Notes: generated by a model from the letters alone, not told the origin. A stretch of 11,526 nt of DNA from an uncultured Clostridia bacterium (GCA_905235815.1 CAJOMT010000065.1:1-11526), one strand, 5' to 3'; numbered from the stretch's first letter, positions 1 to 7,657 are shown. Program-made: numbers and translations.

Positions 1-12
1 CACGGGTCGTTC

Positions 13-133
13 GACGTTTCGGGCAGCCGCTTGCGGCTGCTTTGTCGGCTTTGCCGACGCCGAAAGTCTTTTATTATATAATTTTGCTCGCTCCGCTCGC
101 AGGGCAGAAACGCCCCTTGCCTATAAAAATTAT
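13..133. repeat. Nested hairpin block downstream of secA
   Basis: This gene-free stretch is unusually rich in inverted repeats. Two perfect hairpins lie side by side: 23-30 with 33-40 (8 bp, 2-nt loop) and 44-49 with 53-58 (GTCGGC/GCCGAC, 3-nt loop). Both are enclosed by an outer stem of 17-22 with 60-65 (TTTCGG/CCGAAA), extended by 13-15 with 66-68 across one bulged base, so the whole can fold as a three-way junction. A second nested structure follows: 78-85 pairs with 126-133 around a GGGC/GCCC hairpin at 102-115. The block starts about 10 bases after the secA stop. It may act in 3'-end formation, or it may be a dispersed extragenic palindrome. No canonical stem plus U-tract terminator and no ORF with a good start is seen here. 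Confidence 0.55.
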
Positions 134-143
134 CTTTTCGCTT

Positions 144-2831
144 TTATTTGCCGTGGCAGTTCTTATACTTTTTACCGCTTCCACAAGGGCAAGGGTCGTT
201 TCTGCCGACAGTCGATACTTTTACTATCGGTGTGTTCGATCTCGCCTCGCTGCTGCCGCCGTTTTCGTAAAGTTCTCTCTTTTCTTCCTTCTGCGGCTCA
301 GCCCTCTTTATCTCGGATTTAAGAAGTAATGCGACGACTTCCTCTTGTATGCTCGCCGTCATCGCCTCGAACATTTCAAGACCTTCCTTTTTATACGCTA
401 TTACCGGATCCTCGTTCGCATAGCCCCTTAAAGATATTCCTCTCTTTAATTTGTCCATAGCGTCGATATGGTCTATCCACTTGTTGTCGACTACCCTTAG
501 GAAAATAAACCTCTCGAATTCATGATAGTCGATTCCGTCCTCTTTATATCTCTCTATCTTCTCTTCATAACAAGCGATAGCTTTATCGATAGTCTGACTT
601 ACGATATAATCATAGTCCCAATTAGTCAGAACCCCGTCGGTTATAAACTCGGTTTCGGGCGGAAGAACTCTGTCTTCGAGCGCCTTATTGAGTTTATCCT
701 TGTCCCAACTCGTCGGCTCTTGCCCCTTGTTTACGTTGGAATTGATTATGTCGGTTACGAAATCGGGAATGAGATTCAATACGTCTTGGTGAACGTTTTC
801 GCCACGCAAAACTTTCATTCTCTCCTCGTACATTACCTGACGTTGAGTGTTCATTACGTCGTCGTACTGGATAATGTGCTTTCTGATACCGAAGTTTTTA
901 CCCTCGATAGTCTTCTGTGCGTTTTCTATGGAACGGGATAACATTTTGGATTGAAGCGGCGTATCTTCGTCGACTTTAAACGTATTGTATATTCCCTGCA
1001 ATCTTTCGCCGCCGAAACGCTTTGCCAGATCGTCCTCCAAAGAAATGAAGAACAGCGAAGAACCCGGGTCGCCTTGACGTCCGGCACGACCTCTCAACTG
1101 GTTGTCTATTCTCCTCGATTCGTGGCGCTCCGTGCCGATTATATGGAGTCCGCCGAGCGCTATGACTTCTTCTTTTTCCTTTTCGGTAACCTTTTCGTGT
1201 TCGGCGTAAAGGGCCTTGTACTTCTCTCTGACTTCTTTTACCTCGTCGGATACGTCTTGTATATACGAAGTGGCCATTTCGATTATTTCATCGGATATGC
1301 CCTCTTTTCTCAAATCTTTTTTAGCGAGAAATTCCGGGTTGCCGCCGAGCAGTATATCCGTACCACGCCCTGCCATATTCGTCGCTATCGTAACGGCGCC
1401 TTTCTTGCCCGCCTGCGCAATGATTTCCGCTTCGTTTTTATGGTTTTTAGCGTTCAATATGTTGTGCTTGATATTGTTCTTTTTGAGCCACATCGATATG
1501 AGTTCGGATTTCTCGACCGTAACCGTACCCACCAAAACAGGCTGACCTTTGTCGTGCTTTTCTATTATCTCCCTGACTATGGCGCGGATCTTGCCGGATT
1601 CGGTAGAATATATCATATCATGCATATCTATTCTTTGAACCGGTTTATTCGTCGGTATCTCCAAAACGTCGAGCCCGTAAATAGTTCTGAATTCTTCTTC
1701 TTCGGTTTTGGCAGTACCCGTCATTCCCGAAAGTTTGGTATAGAGCCTGAAATAATTCTGGAAAGTTATCGTCGCATAAGTCTTGTTTTCATTCCTTATC
1801 GTAACGTTTTCTTTCGCCTCTATCGCTTGGTGCAAGCCGTCGGAATACCTACGGCCTATCATAAGTCTGCCCGTAAATTCGTCTACTATGATTATCTCGC
1901 CGTCGCTGACGATATAGTCGCTGTCGCGCTTGAAAATATGATGCGCTTTTAAAGCCTGCTGAATATGGTGGTTCAAGTCCGCATTCTCTATGTCGGCAAG
2001 GTTCTCGATATTGAAAAACCTCTCCGCTTTCGCTGCGCCTTTCTCGGTTATCTGAACGGATTTCTCCTTTATGTCAAGAGTATAGTCCTCTTCTTCAATC
2101 AAGGTTTTTACAAAGCGGTTGCAATCGATATAGAGCGTGGACGACTTTTCTCCTTTACCCGAAATTATGAGCGGAGTTCTCGCCTCGTCTATCAAAATGG
2201 AGTCGACCTCGTCGACGATTGCAAAGTTCAGACCTCTCTGAACCATATCCGACATTCTCGTTTTAAGATTATCTCTCAAATAATCGAAGCCGAACTCGTT
2301 ATTCGTTCCGTAAGTAATATCGCAGTTATACGCCGCTCTCTTTTCGTCGTCCGTCATATCGTGGACGTTTACGCCGACGGTCAGTCCCAAAAATCTATAA
2401 ACCTTTCCCATCCACTCGGCGTCACGTTTAGCGAGGTAATCGTTGACCGTAACGATATGCACGCCCTTTTCCGAAAGTGCGTTGAGGTATGCGGGGAGAG
2501 TCGCCATAAGCGTTTTACCTTCGCCCGTTTTCAGTTCCGCTACCCTGCCTTGATGCACGCATATACCGCCCATCAACTGCACGAGGTAGTGGCGCATATT
2601 CAATACTCTATAAGCCGCCTCTCTGACTACCGCAAAGGCGTCAATCAAAATGTCGTCTAAAGTCTCGCCGTTTTTCAGTCTGCCCTTTAATACTTCGGTC
2701 TGGTCTTTCAGTTCCGCGTCCGTCATCTTTTCGTACTTCGGCGAAAGAGCCATTATCTTTTCGGATTGCGATCTTATCTTCTTTAAACTCACTCTCGAAT
2801 CGGTGCTTAAAATATACTTTATAAGTCCCAT
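144..2831 (-). CDS. secA: SecA, preprotein translocase ATPase
   Basis: SecA is the motor ATPase that binds the SecYEG channel at the inner face of the membrane and pushes unfolded preproteins through it. The 895-residue product has the full family layout. The Walker A motif TGEGKT is at residues 102-107 and the DEVD Walker B at 207-210, followed by IDEARTPLIISG. The second helicase domain has VTIATNMAGRGTDILLGG and GLHIIGTERHESRRIDNQLRGRAGRQGD. The C-terminal tail VGRNDPCPCGSGKKYKNCHGK contains the C-X-C-X8-C-H zinc site that binds SecB or ribosomes in other bacteria. The ATG at 2829-2831 has GGAG five bases upstream. The gene lies downstream of comF in the same direction, 102 bases away, with its own likely promoter in that AT-rich gap. 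It shows no break or missing motif. Identification is certain. Confidence 0.98.
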   Translation of the reverse strand: MGLIKYILSTDSRVSLKKIRSQSEKIMALSPKYEKMTDAELKDQTEVLKGRLKNGETLDDILIDAFAVVREAAYRVLNMRHYLVQLMGGICVHQGRVAELKTGEGKTLMATLPAYLNALSEKGVHIVTVNDYLAKRDAEWMGKVYRFLGLTVGVNVHDMTDDEKRAAYNCDITYGTNNEFGFDYLRDNLKTRMSDMVQRGLNFAIVDEVDSILIDEARTPLIISGKGEKSSTLYIDCNRFVKTLIEEEDYTLDIKEKSVQITEKGAAKAERFFNIENLADIENADLNHHIQQALKAHHIFKRDSDYIVSDGEIIIVDEFTGRLMIGRRYSDGLHQAIEAKENVTIRNENKTYATITFQNYFRLYTKLSGMTGTAKTEEEEFRTIYGLDVLEIPTNKPVQRIDMHDMIYSTESGKIRAIVREIIEKHDKGQPVLVGTVTVEKSELISMWLKKNNIKHNILNAKNHKNEAEIIAQAGKKGAVTIATNMAGRGTDILLGGNPEFLAKKDLRKEGISDEIIEMATSYIQDVSDEVKEVREKYKALYAEHEKVTEKEKEEVIALGGLHIIGTERHESRRIDNQLRGRAGRQGDPGSSLFFISLEDDLAKRFGGERLQGIYNTFKVDEDTPLQSKMLSRSIENAQKTIEGKNFGIRKHIIQYDDVMNTQRQVMYEERMKVLRGENVHQDVLNLIPDFVTDIINSNVNKGQEPTSWDKDKLNKALEDRVLPPETEFITDGVLTNWDYDYIVSQTIDKAIACYEEKIERYKEDGIDYHEFERFIFLRVVDNKWIDHIDAMDKLKRGISLRGYANEDPVIAYKKEGLEMFEAMTASIQEEVVALLLKSEIKRAEPQKEEKRELYENGGSSEARSNTPIVKVSTVGRNDPCPCGSGKKYKNCHGK

Positions 2832-2867
2832 AATTACTCCATTTGAATTTTATGACTATTAATTACT

Positions 2868-2896
2868 ATTTTACTATATTTTAGTCTATTTTACAA
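2868..2896 (-). promoter_or_regulatory. Probable sigma-A promoter of secA
   Basis: On the minus strand, TTGTAA (2891-2896) is separated by 17 bases from TAAAAT (2868-2873). This would place the transcript start near 2861, about 30 bases before the secA ATG. The surrounding gap is very AT-rich and holds other TAAAAT-like boxes, so the exact site is uncertain. No good GC-rich terminator separates comF from secA, so readthrough from comF may also contribute. Confidence 0.5.
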
Positions 2897-2933
2897 TTTT
2901 TTTTTGTGATATTTCGATAAAATTTTAAATTTT

Positions 2934-3674
2934 TTAGGTATTTTTGGCGTTATTTTCTTCTTTTTTCATATCCACGGACGAAACCGTGAGCGCAAATACG
3001 TATTCGGCGCCTGCGCTCTTTAATTTTTCCGAAATAAGATTGACGGTCGTACCCGTAGTAAAAACGTCGTCTACCAAAATCAATTTTTTGCCCTTTATGA
3101 GCGAACGGTTTTTTATGGAAAAACTGCCCGATAGGTTGATTATTCGCTCTTTTTGAGATAATCCGACTTGACTTTTCGTATCCCTTTGCTTAATAATTAC
3201 GTCCTCGAAAAACGGCAAACCCAACTCGTCCGAAAGCGCCTCGGCGATGAGGGCGCTCTGGTTATAGCCCCTCTTTCTCTTTCGCTTGTCGGACATAGGA
3301 ACGCACGTTATCCCGTCGCATACCACGCACGCTTTATAATAGACTTTTGCCATTTCCTTTGCGAATTCGCGCGCAAAAAACCGCATATTGTTGTATTTGA
3401 GATTTTGGATAGCTTTATTTACGGGATAGTCGTAAATATATGCGCTCCTCGCTATATCGAAATTTACGAGGCGCCCCGAGCAGTACTCGCAATAGTTCGT
3501 CGGAATACGAGTTCTTCTACCGCATTTTTCGCAGTAAAATCCGTCGTTTTTCGGTAATATATCCTTACAATCGGCGCAGATAGGTTCGCCAGTAAAAACT
3601 TCCCGTCCGCAAAAACTACAAGTCAGAGCGGGCGGGAAAATAAATTCAATCAGTTTCTTTTTAAATTCTTCCAT
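2934..3674 (-). CDS. comF: ComF family (ComFC-type) phosphoribosyltransferase-fold protein
   Basis: ComFC-type proteins join a zinc ribbon to a type I phosphoribosyltransferase fold. In naturally competent bacteria they assist the ComFA helicase in DNA uptake, but they are also widespread in non-competent ones. From the ATG at 3672-3674 the protein has 246 residues, normal for the family. Paired cysteines at 19/22, 33/36, 48/51 and 62/65 form a double zinc ribbon. RKRGYNQS (133-140) is the family core motif, and LVDDVFTTGTT (200-210) is the PRPP-binding loop. The frame stays open upstream to a TTG at 3752, but those 26 extra residues resemble no family member and would overlap the structured leader. 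The ATG has no clear Shine-Dalgarno sequence; a perfect 6-bp hairpin (3684-3698) lies just before it, which may limit initiation. No comFA is nearby, so a competence role is unproven. Confidence 0.93.
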   Translation of the reverse strand: MEEFKKKLIEFIFPPALTCSFCGREVFTGEPICADCKDILPKNDGFYCEKCGRRTRIPTNYCEYCSGRLVNFDIARSAYIYDYPVNKAIQNLKYNNMRFFAREFAKEMAKVYYKACVVCDGITCVPMSDKRKRKRGYNQSALIAEALSDELGLPFFEDVIIKQRDTKSQVGLSQKERIINLSGSFSIKNRSLIKGKKLILVDDVFTTGTTVNLISEKLKSAGAEYVFALTVSSVDMKKEENNAKNT

Positions 3675-3907
3675 TGTAATTCTAAGTTCATAGAACTTTT
3701 TCGTCAAATTCAGTTGACAACAGCATATATCAGTGTTGGAATAAAGATGCAAAATAATGTAATAACCTTAAACGGTAAATTTTGCAGTCATTTTTTTGGG
3801 GGTAAACAGAATAGAGTAACACACCTCATCAATAGTTTCCGAAAAGGGTGCAAAAGAACCGCTTAAGGCGAGTTCAACTTCATTTCCATTCGGCTACCTT
3901 ATGTCAC
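3675..3907 (-). ncRNA. Structured comF leader, candidate raiA-motif RNA
   Basis: A consensus promoter ends just upstream, leaving about 233 transcribed bases before the comF ATG with no convincing ORF. Read on the minus strand, the RNA can fold into nested elements. GUGACA (3907-3902) pairs with UGUUAC around 3821-3816. CCGAA (3893-3889) pairs with UUCGG near 3843-3839. Inside these, GAAC-u-CGC pairs with GCG-GUUC (near 3875-3857). A second domain is closed by a perfect 8-bp stem, 3779-3786 with 3748-3755, and GUCAA/UUGAC and AAGUUC/GAACUU hairpins follow. Established knowledge: the raiA noncoding RNA motif of Firmicutes and Actinobacteria is of similar size and is often found near raiA/hpf and comFC. 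Assignment to that family rests on location and size, not on a remembered consensus. It could instead be a cis-acting comF leader of another type. Confidence 0.45.
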
Positions 3908-3913
3908 GCTAAA

Positions 3914-3942
3914 ATTGTAACATACCGGCTATATATTGTCAA
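3914..3942 (-). promoter_or_regulatory. Consensus sigma-A promoter of the comF leader RNA
   Basis: On the minus strand there is a perfect -35 box TTGACA (3937-3942), a 17-base spacer and a near-perfect -10 box TACAAT (3914-3919). Transcription should start near 3907 and run through the structured leader into comF. A promoter this strong is unusual for a comF gene and suits an abundant RNA. Confidence 0.85.
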
Positions 3943-3997
3943 ACAAATGATGCATAAAACTTTTTAAAGCGGAAATACTGTTTATAAGGAGTAATTT

Positions 3998-4384
3998 ATG
4001 AAAAAAGCATCTCAAGTACTTTATACAGTAGGAAAAGTTTTCAACGTAATTGAAATTGTCGGTCGTCTGGCAATAATAACGGCGCTGGGAATACTCGTAA
4101 TGGCGTTTCCGGAATGGGCTTTCGTCAGCAATATGCTCAGCAGCATGAATTTTATGCGAGGAAGCGGAATGGGGCTTATTTTATCGGGAGCGATCGGGCT
4201 TATTATCTCATCGATTGTTTTGTATTTTGCCAATAGAGCGACAAAGAGCCTTGAAAACAACGTTACCGAAAATTCTCCGCACGTGATAATGATAATAATC
4301 GGTGTATTCGGTGTTATTTTCTATCTTATCGGCGGAATACTCGGTGTAGTAGCGGAGAACACTGAAGATCACGTCAAGACGTGA
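3998..4384 (+). CDS. Small three-helix membrane protein, unknown function
   Basis: The 128-residue product is not recognised. It has three hydrophobic segments at about residues 18-37, 59-78 and 95-116, a basic N-terminus (MKKASQ) and a charged C-terminus rich in acidic residues (ENTEDH). The second segment is glycine-rich, as in helix-packing membrane proteins. Residues 78-94 form a polar loop with N and E, so the protein is probably an integral cytoplasmic-membrane protein with short loops. The ATG is well supported by AAGGAG at 3986-3991, six bases upstream. It is the only plus-strand gene in the window, divergent from comF and convergent with fucI. A strong hairpin follows the stop. No confident promoter can be placed in the 90 bases between the divergent comF promoter and its start. 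It has no clear functional link to its neighbours. Confidence 0.8.
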   Translation: MKKASQVLYTVGKVFNVIEIVGRLAIITALGILVMAFPEWAFVSNMLSSMNFMRGSGMGLILSGAIGLIISSIVLYFANRATKSLENNVTENSPHVIMIIIGVFGVIFYLIGGILGVVAENTEDHVKT

Positions 4385-4397
4385 GCCGCTATCACTA

Positions 4398-4438
4398 TCA
4401 AAAACGGACTGCACTTTAAAATGCAGTCCGCTTTTTGA
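4398..4438. terminator. Bidirectional intrinsic terminator
   Basis: CGGACTGCA (4405-4413) pairs perfectly with TGCAGTCCG (4422-4430) over an 8-base loop. Flanking TCAAAAA and TTTTTGA runs extend the stem past one bulged C. The hairpin is followed by a T-rich run on both strands, so it can end the plus-strand membrane-protein transcript (stop at 4384) and the minus-strand fucI transcript (stop at 4459). Confidence 0.9.
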
Positions 4439-4458
4439 TTATATTACCGTTCTTTCTT

Positions 4459-6261
4459 TTATCTTATGTTTTTATACATAGGCCCATAGGCTTGGCAAGC
4501 CCTGTAATCTTGTCCCTCTTTGTCCATTCCGAACGCATTCCACGCCGCAGGACGATAAATTTTATCTTCGTCTACGTTGTGCATACATACGGGGATACGA
4601 AGCATCGAACACATAGTTATAATATCTGCGCCGATATGTCCGTAAGATATCGCCCCGTGATTTGCACCCCAGTTATTCATAAGGTCGTATGCCGACTTGA
4701 ACGCTCCCTTGCCCGTTACTCTCGGAGTAAACCAAGTGCAAGGCCAAGTGTAGTCCGTCCTCTTCCAAAGTACGTCCGTTACCTCGTCCGGAAGGCTGAC
4801 CGTCCAGCCCTCTACTATCTGCATTACAGGCCCTAAGCCTTTGATGAGATTTAATCTTATCATCGTCGCCGGCATCTCCGCTCTCGTTACGAAACGGCTC
4901 GAATATCCGCCGCCTCTGAAATATCCTAAATCAGCATAAGGCCACGTCGTCGCATTCATCATAGTATCTATATCGGCGTCGGTAACTTCCCACCAACGTT
5001 TCATTGTCGGTTGTCCGTTCTCGTCCTTGACCTCTCCGCAGGCGTCGATGCAACATGCACCCGAATTTATAAGGTGAAGAAATCCGTCCGCCTCTTTGGC
5101 TTTGCCCTTTATATCGTAGCCCGTTACTCTCTTTACCGAGTCTCCCGACCAGTAAGTACGGACGTCCGCAAACATCTGCGCTCTGCCCGTCAACAACTTC
5201 ATAAACAACATACTCGTAGCGTTTAACGTGTCGTTTTCGGTGCCTAAGATATACGGCTCTCTCGCTCCGTTCCAGTCGAACGAGGAATTCAATATACTTT
5301 CGGGGAAATCACAGTTGGGATAGAAGTCCGTCCATTGTCTTTGACCTTGGAAACCTCCGACTATGGCGTTATGTCCGACCATTTCTTCCTCTCTGCCTTT
5401 GGGAAGTCGCTTATTGCCGTTATAAAGGTCTTTTATTATACAAGCCATTTTAGCCGTAAATTCCCAGTCCTTTTCTTTCTGCGCGGGAGTTTTCTGCAAT
5501 TCCGGCGGATTTTTGTCGAAGTCGGGACGGCACTTTTCCTTTATCCATTGAAGTGCCTTTTTATACTCCGCTCTGTCGTAAATACCTTCCGTCATTCGGC
5601 GGATTATCTCTACTTCATCTACGCTCTCCACTCTCATTCCGAGATATTCTTCAAAGAAATCGGGATCAACGATAGAACCGCCTATACCCATAGTTACGGA
5701 ACCTATTTGAAGGTAACTCTTTCCTCGCATCGTTGCGACCGCTACCGCCGCCCTTCCGAAACGAAGTATCTTATCTTTGACGTCGTCGGGAATAGTCGTA
5801 TCGTCGGCGTCCTGAACTTCGTGTCCGTAAATGCCGAATGCGGGCAAGCCTTTCTGTGCGTGAGTAGCAAGCACGGAAGCAAGATATACGGCTCCCGGTC
5901 TTTCCGTTCCGTTAAATCCCCATACCGCTTTTATAGTCATCGGGTCCATATCCATAGTTTCAGCGCCGTAGCACCAACAAGGCGTTACGGTAAGCGTTAT
6001 ATCCACGCCCGCCTTTTTGAACTTGTCCGCACACGCCGCCGCCTCGGCAACTCTGCCGATAGTCGTATCTGCAATAATTACCTTTACGGGTTCGCCGTTA
6101 GAATAGAACAAATTATCTTCGAGGAATTTTTTAGCGGACTTTGCCATATTCATAGTCTGATCTTCGAGGCTCTCTCTTACCTTGATTTTCCCTCTTCTTC
6201 CGTCGATTGTCGGACGGATACCTATTACGGGGTAATCTCCTATTAACCTTGATTTTGACAT
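4459..6261 (-). CDS. fucI: L-fucose isomerase
   Basis: FucI converts L-fucose to L-fuculose (and D-arabinose to D-ribulose) with Mn2+ in the cytoplasm, the first committed step of fucose breakdown. The 600-residue length fits the family (E. coli enzyme, 591). Hallmarks seen include GFQGQRQWTDFYPN (303-316), SSFDWNGAREP (326-336), TEND (341-344), FADVRTYWS (364-372) and NWGANHGA (530-537). By comparison with E. coli FucI metal ligands Glu337, Asp361 and His528, the counterparts are Glu342, Asp366 and His535; the 24-residue spacing of the first two is identical. The start is backed by AAGGAG at 6270-6275, eight bases before the ATG. It is the last gene of the cluster and ends at the bidirectional terminator near 4400. 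No fuculokinase or aldolase gene follows within the window. Confidence 0.97.
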   Translation of the reverse strand: MSKSRLIGDYPVIGIRPTIDGRRGKIKVRESLEDQTMNMAKSAKKFLEDNLFYSNGEPVKVIIADTTIGRVAEAAACADKFKKAGVDITLTVTPCWCYGAETMDMDPMTIKAVWGFNGTERPGAVYLASVLATHAQKGLPAFGIYGHEVQDADDTTIPDDVKDKILRFGRAAVAVATMRGKSYLQIGSVTMGIGGSIVDPDFFEEYLGMRVESVDEVEIIRRMTEGIYDRAEYKKALQWIKEKCRPDFDKNPPELQKTPAQKEKDWEFTAKMACIIKDLYNGNKRLPKGREEEMVGHNAIVGGFQGQRQWTDFYPNCDFPESILNSSFDWNGAREPYILGTENDTLNATSMLFMKLLTGRAQMFADVRTYWSGDSVKRVTGYDIKGKAKEADGFLHLINSGACCIDACGEVKDENGQPTMKRWWEVTDADIDTMMNATTWPYADLGYFRGGGYSSRFVTRAEMPATMIRLNLIKGLGPVMQIVEGWTVSLPDEVTDVLWKRTDYTWPCTWFTPRVTGKGAFKSAYDLMNNWGANHGAISYGHIGADIITMCSMLRIPVCMHNVDEDKIYRPAAWNAFGMDKEGQDYRACQAYGPMYKNIR

Positions 6262-6406
6262 CTTTGCATCTCCTTTTATTTAAGATTTTTATTTATTTTT
6301 AAGAAAATATTATTGCGTCTTTTAGCCAATTTACCATTTTTTATATCCTTGGTTCGTTATATCTCACTTATTGCCGATATCTTCTTTTCCTTCCTTGAAT
6401 TTTTCC
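6262..6406 (-). other. Intergenic gap with short coding-like scars upstream of fucI
   Basis: This 145-base gap holds the fucI ribosome binding site and no recognisable promoter or terminator. Read on the minus strand, two short open stretches look like gene ends. One reads EKFKEGKEDIGNK before a TGA. The other, shortly after an AAGGA, begins with ATG and reads MVNWLKDAIIFS before a TAA. The W-L-K-D-A stretch resembles the N-terminus of GH13 amylase-like enzymes and recurs in the gap between the fucosidase and the hydrolase. The most likely reading is deletion remnants; expression of a 12-residue peptide is possible but unsupported. Confidence 0.35.
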
Positions 6407-7432
6407 TCATTTACATAAATTATCAAACAAAAAATCTATTTCTTCATCAGATTTATCACTTTCGTGTGTGCCGTTAAATGTTATATATTTAAAATCGTCA
6501 TCTTTCCCGAATATAGAGTAATACGGCTTTACTTTTTCGCACTCTTTTACCATTAATTTACTATCAAACAATTCGTCTTTATCTCCCATTGCGACAACTA
6601 ACGCACGCGGAGCAATAAGGGCAAGCGTTTCAGCAGTGGTAAATCTTTTTTGCGCGCATTTATAACTCCAATCTTCCCACGAAACAACAAATACATCGTT
6701 TGCCCAACTGCAAGAATAACAAACCTTTATTCTCGTATCGACTGCCGCAAGATGCGCGGCGTACATACCCCCATAAGACAAACCCGCAACGCCTATTCTG
6801 TCCACGTTTATTTTTTCGTATTTAATAAAATAATCAATACAGCACTGCATAAGATACACCTCAAACGCAGTAATCGAGCCGCCGAGTTGTCGAAATTTTC
6901 CGTCCGTATCGTGCCGGTTGTAATTATTTCCGTAAATATCCTGTTTCCATAACAAAAGTTGCGGAACGAACACGCTTGCACCTTTATCGGTAATGCGTCG
7001 TACAAGATGATTATAATTTGCGGAATCTGAATAAATACTGCTCACGAGTTCGGGAGTGCCGTCACCGCCGTGCAAGCCGAGAACAAACGGTTTTTCTTGA
7101 CTATTTTCCGTCTGTTCTAAATACAGTCCGTAAAATTTCAGAAACCCGAAAAACTCAAACTGCATACGATATATATTTACGTTGCCGTCTTTTGAGACAA
7201 ACTTCTTCTCTTTTAATAGCGGCATCTCTTTTGTCGTCGTTAAAGGATAACCCAATTGTTCGACAAGCGCCTTCCTGAATTTCTCGGGATTGTTTTTATA
7301 CTTTTCGGGAGTGATATACTCGCCTCTGATCTTGTCCGCTTTTTTCTTTGACAGATTTAAAAACGCATCTATCCCCTCGACATATTCTTGCCTGTACTTC
7401 GTATCTTTTTCTATTTCTTCGGAATAATACAT
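6407..7432 (-). CDS. Alpha/beta hydrolase, probable carbohydrate or acyl esterase
   Basis: The product is a serine hydrolase of the alpha/beta fold resembling acetyl xylan esterase and dienelactone hydrolase-like proteins. From the ATG at 7430-7432 it has 341 residues. The nucleophile elbow GLSYGG carries Ser219. HGGDGTPE upstream is the oxyanion-hole region. GDKDELFD (from residue 283) supplies the acid and FNGTHES the histidine (His323). There is no signal peptide, so the protein should be cytoplasmic. The frame is open for 26 further residues to an ATG at 7510, but only the inner ATG has a ribosome binding site (AGAGAGG, 7438-7444). Its place between the fucosidase and fucI suggests it removes acyl groups from fucosylated glycans or sugars (inference). 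The exact substrate cannot be read from sequence. Confidence 0.85.
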   Translation of the reverse strand: MYYSEEIEKDTKYRQEYVEGIDAFLNLSKKKADKIRGEYITPEKYKNNPEKFRKALVEQLGYPLTTTKEMPLLKEKKFVSKDGNVNIYRMQFEFFGFLKFYGLYLEQTENSQEKPFVLGLHGGDGTPELVSSIYSDSANYNHLVRRITDKGASVFVPQLLLWKQDIYGNNYNRHDTDGKFRQLGGSITAFEVYLMQCCIDYFIKYEKINVDRIGVAGLSYGGMYAAHLAAVDTRIKVCYSCSWANDVFVVSWEDWSYKCAQKRFTTAETLALIAPRALVVAMGDKDELFDSKLMVKECEKVKPYYSIFGKDDDFKYITFNGTHESDKSDEEIDFLFDNLCK

Positions 7433-7437
7433 GGTTT

Positions 7438-7444
7438 CCTCTCT
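7438..7444 (-). promoter_or_regulatory. Ribosome binding site deciding the hydrolase start
   Basis: AGAGAGG on the minus strand lies five bases before the ATG at 7430-7432. The upstream in-frame ATG at 7508-7510 has no purine-rich box before it. This favours the shorter, 341-residue hydrolase. Confidence 0.6.
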
Positions 7445-7466
7445 TATTATCCCATATAATGCTTTT

Positions 7467-7655
7467 CTAATATGTGGGAGTCCAATCAATAGATTCCAAA
7501 TCGCTTTCATTCGGCGAACTATTGTTTATTTCATCAGATTTATTCTCGCTTCCGGGCAATTGATTATGATTTTTATAACTATTCTTTCATATTTCTTCAT
7601 AAAATCTTGCAGAATATACTTGATAAAATACCGCGTCTTTAAGCCATTTAATCAC
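7467..7655 (-). pseudogene. Decayed gene remnant with GH13-like N-terminal motif
   Basis: Directly after the fucosidase stop, a frame beginning with GTG at 7653-7655 reads VIKWLKDAVFYQVYSARF for its first residues. After 22 codons it meets a TGA (7587-7589), then stays open in the same frame for 39 more codons (including QLPGSENKSDEINNSS) to a TAG at 7467-7469. The opening W-K-D-A-V-F-Y-Q-V-Y resembles the start of GH13 amylase or glucosidase enzymes. The catalytic barrel is absent and no good ribosome binding site precedes the GTG. The later part is low-complexity and polar and overlaps the alternative start of the hydrolase. Remnant status is an inference; chance openness of a short frame cannot be excluded. 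Confidence 0.35.
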
Positions 7656-7657
7656 TT

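Noticed and set aside
522..2660. Several long plus-strand open frames within 522-2660
   Set aside because: They lie opposite secA, have no suitable ribosome binding sites and give low-complexity, unrecognisable products. They are frame shadows of a conserved gene.
3675..3752. TTG start at 3752 giving a 272-residue ComF
   Set aside because: The extra 26 residues do not fit the family, the TTG has no ribosome binding site, and the region carries RNA-like hairpins.
3825..3845. Hammerhead-like GGAAAC and UGAUGAG words in the comF leader
   Set aside because: The two words are adjacent and in the wrong order, without the stem between them that a hammerhead core requires.
5335..6246. 303-codon plus-strand open frame opposite fucI
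   Set aside because: The minus-strand frame is an unmistakable FucI. The plus frame has no ribosome binding site and no recognisable domain.
7587..7589. In-frame TGA in coding-like scars (also before 11367), hinting at TGA recoding
   Set aside because: Real genes here use TGG for tryptophan and the hydrolase ends on TGA, so the standard code applies. Decay explains the stops.
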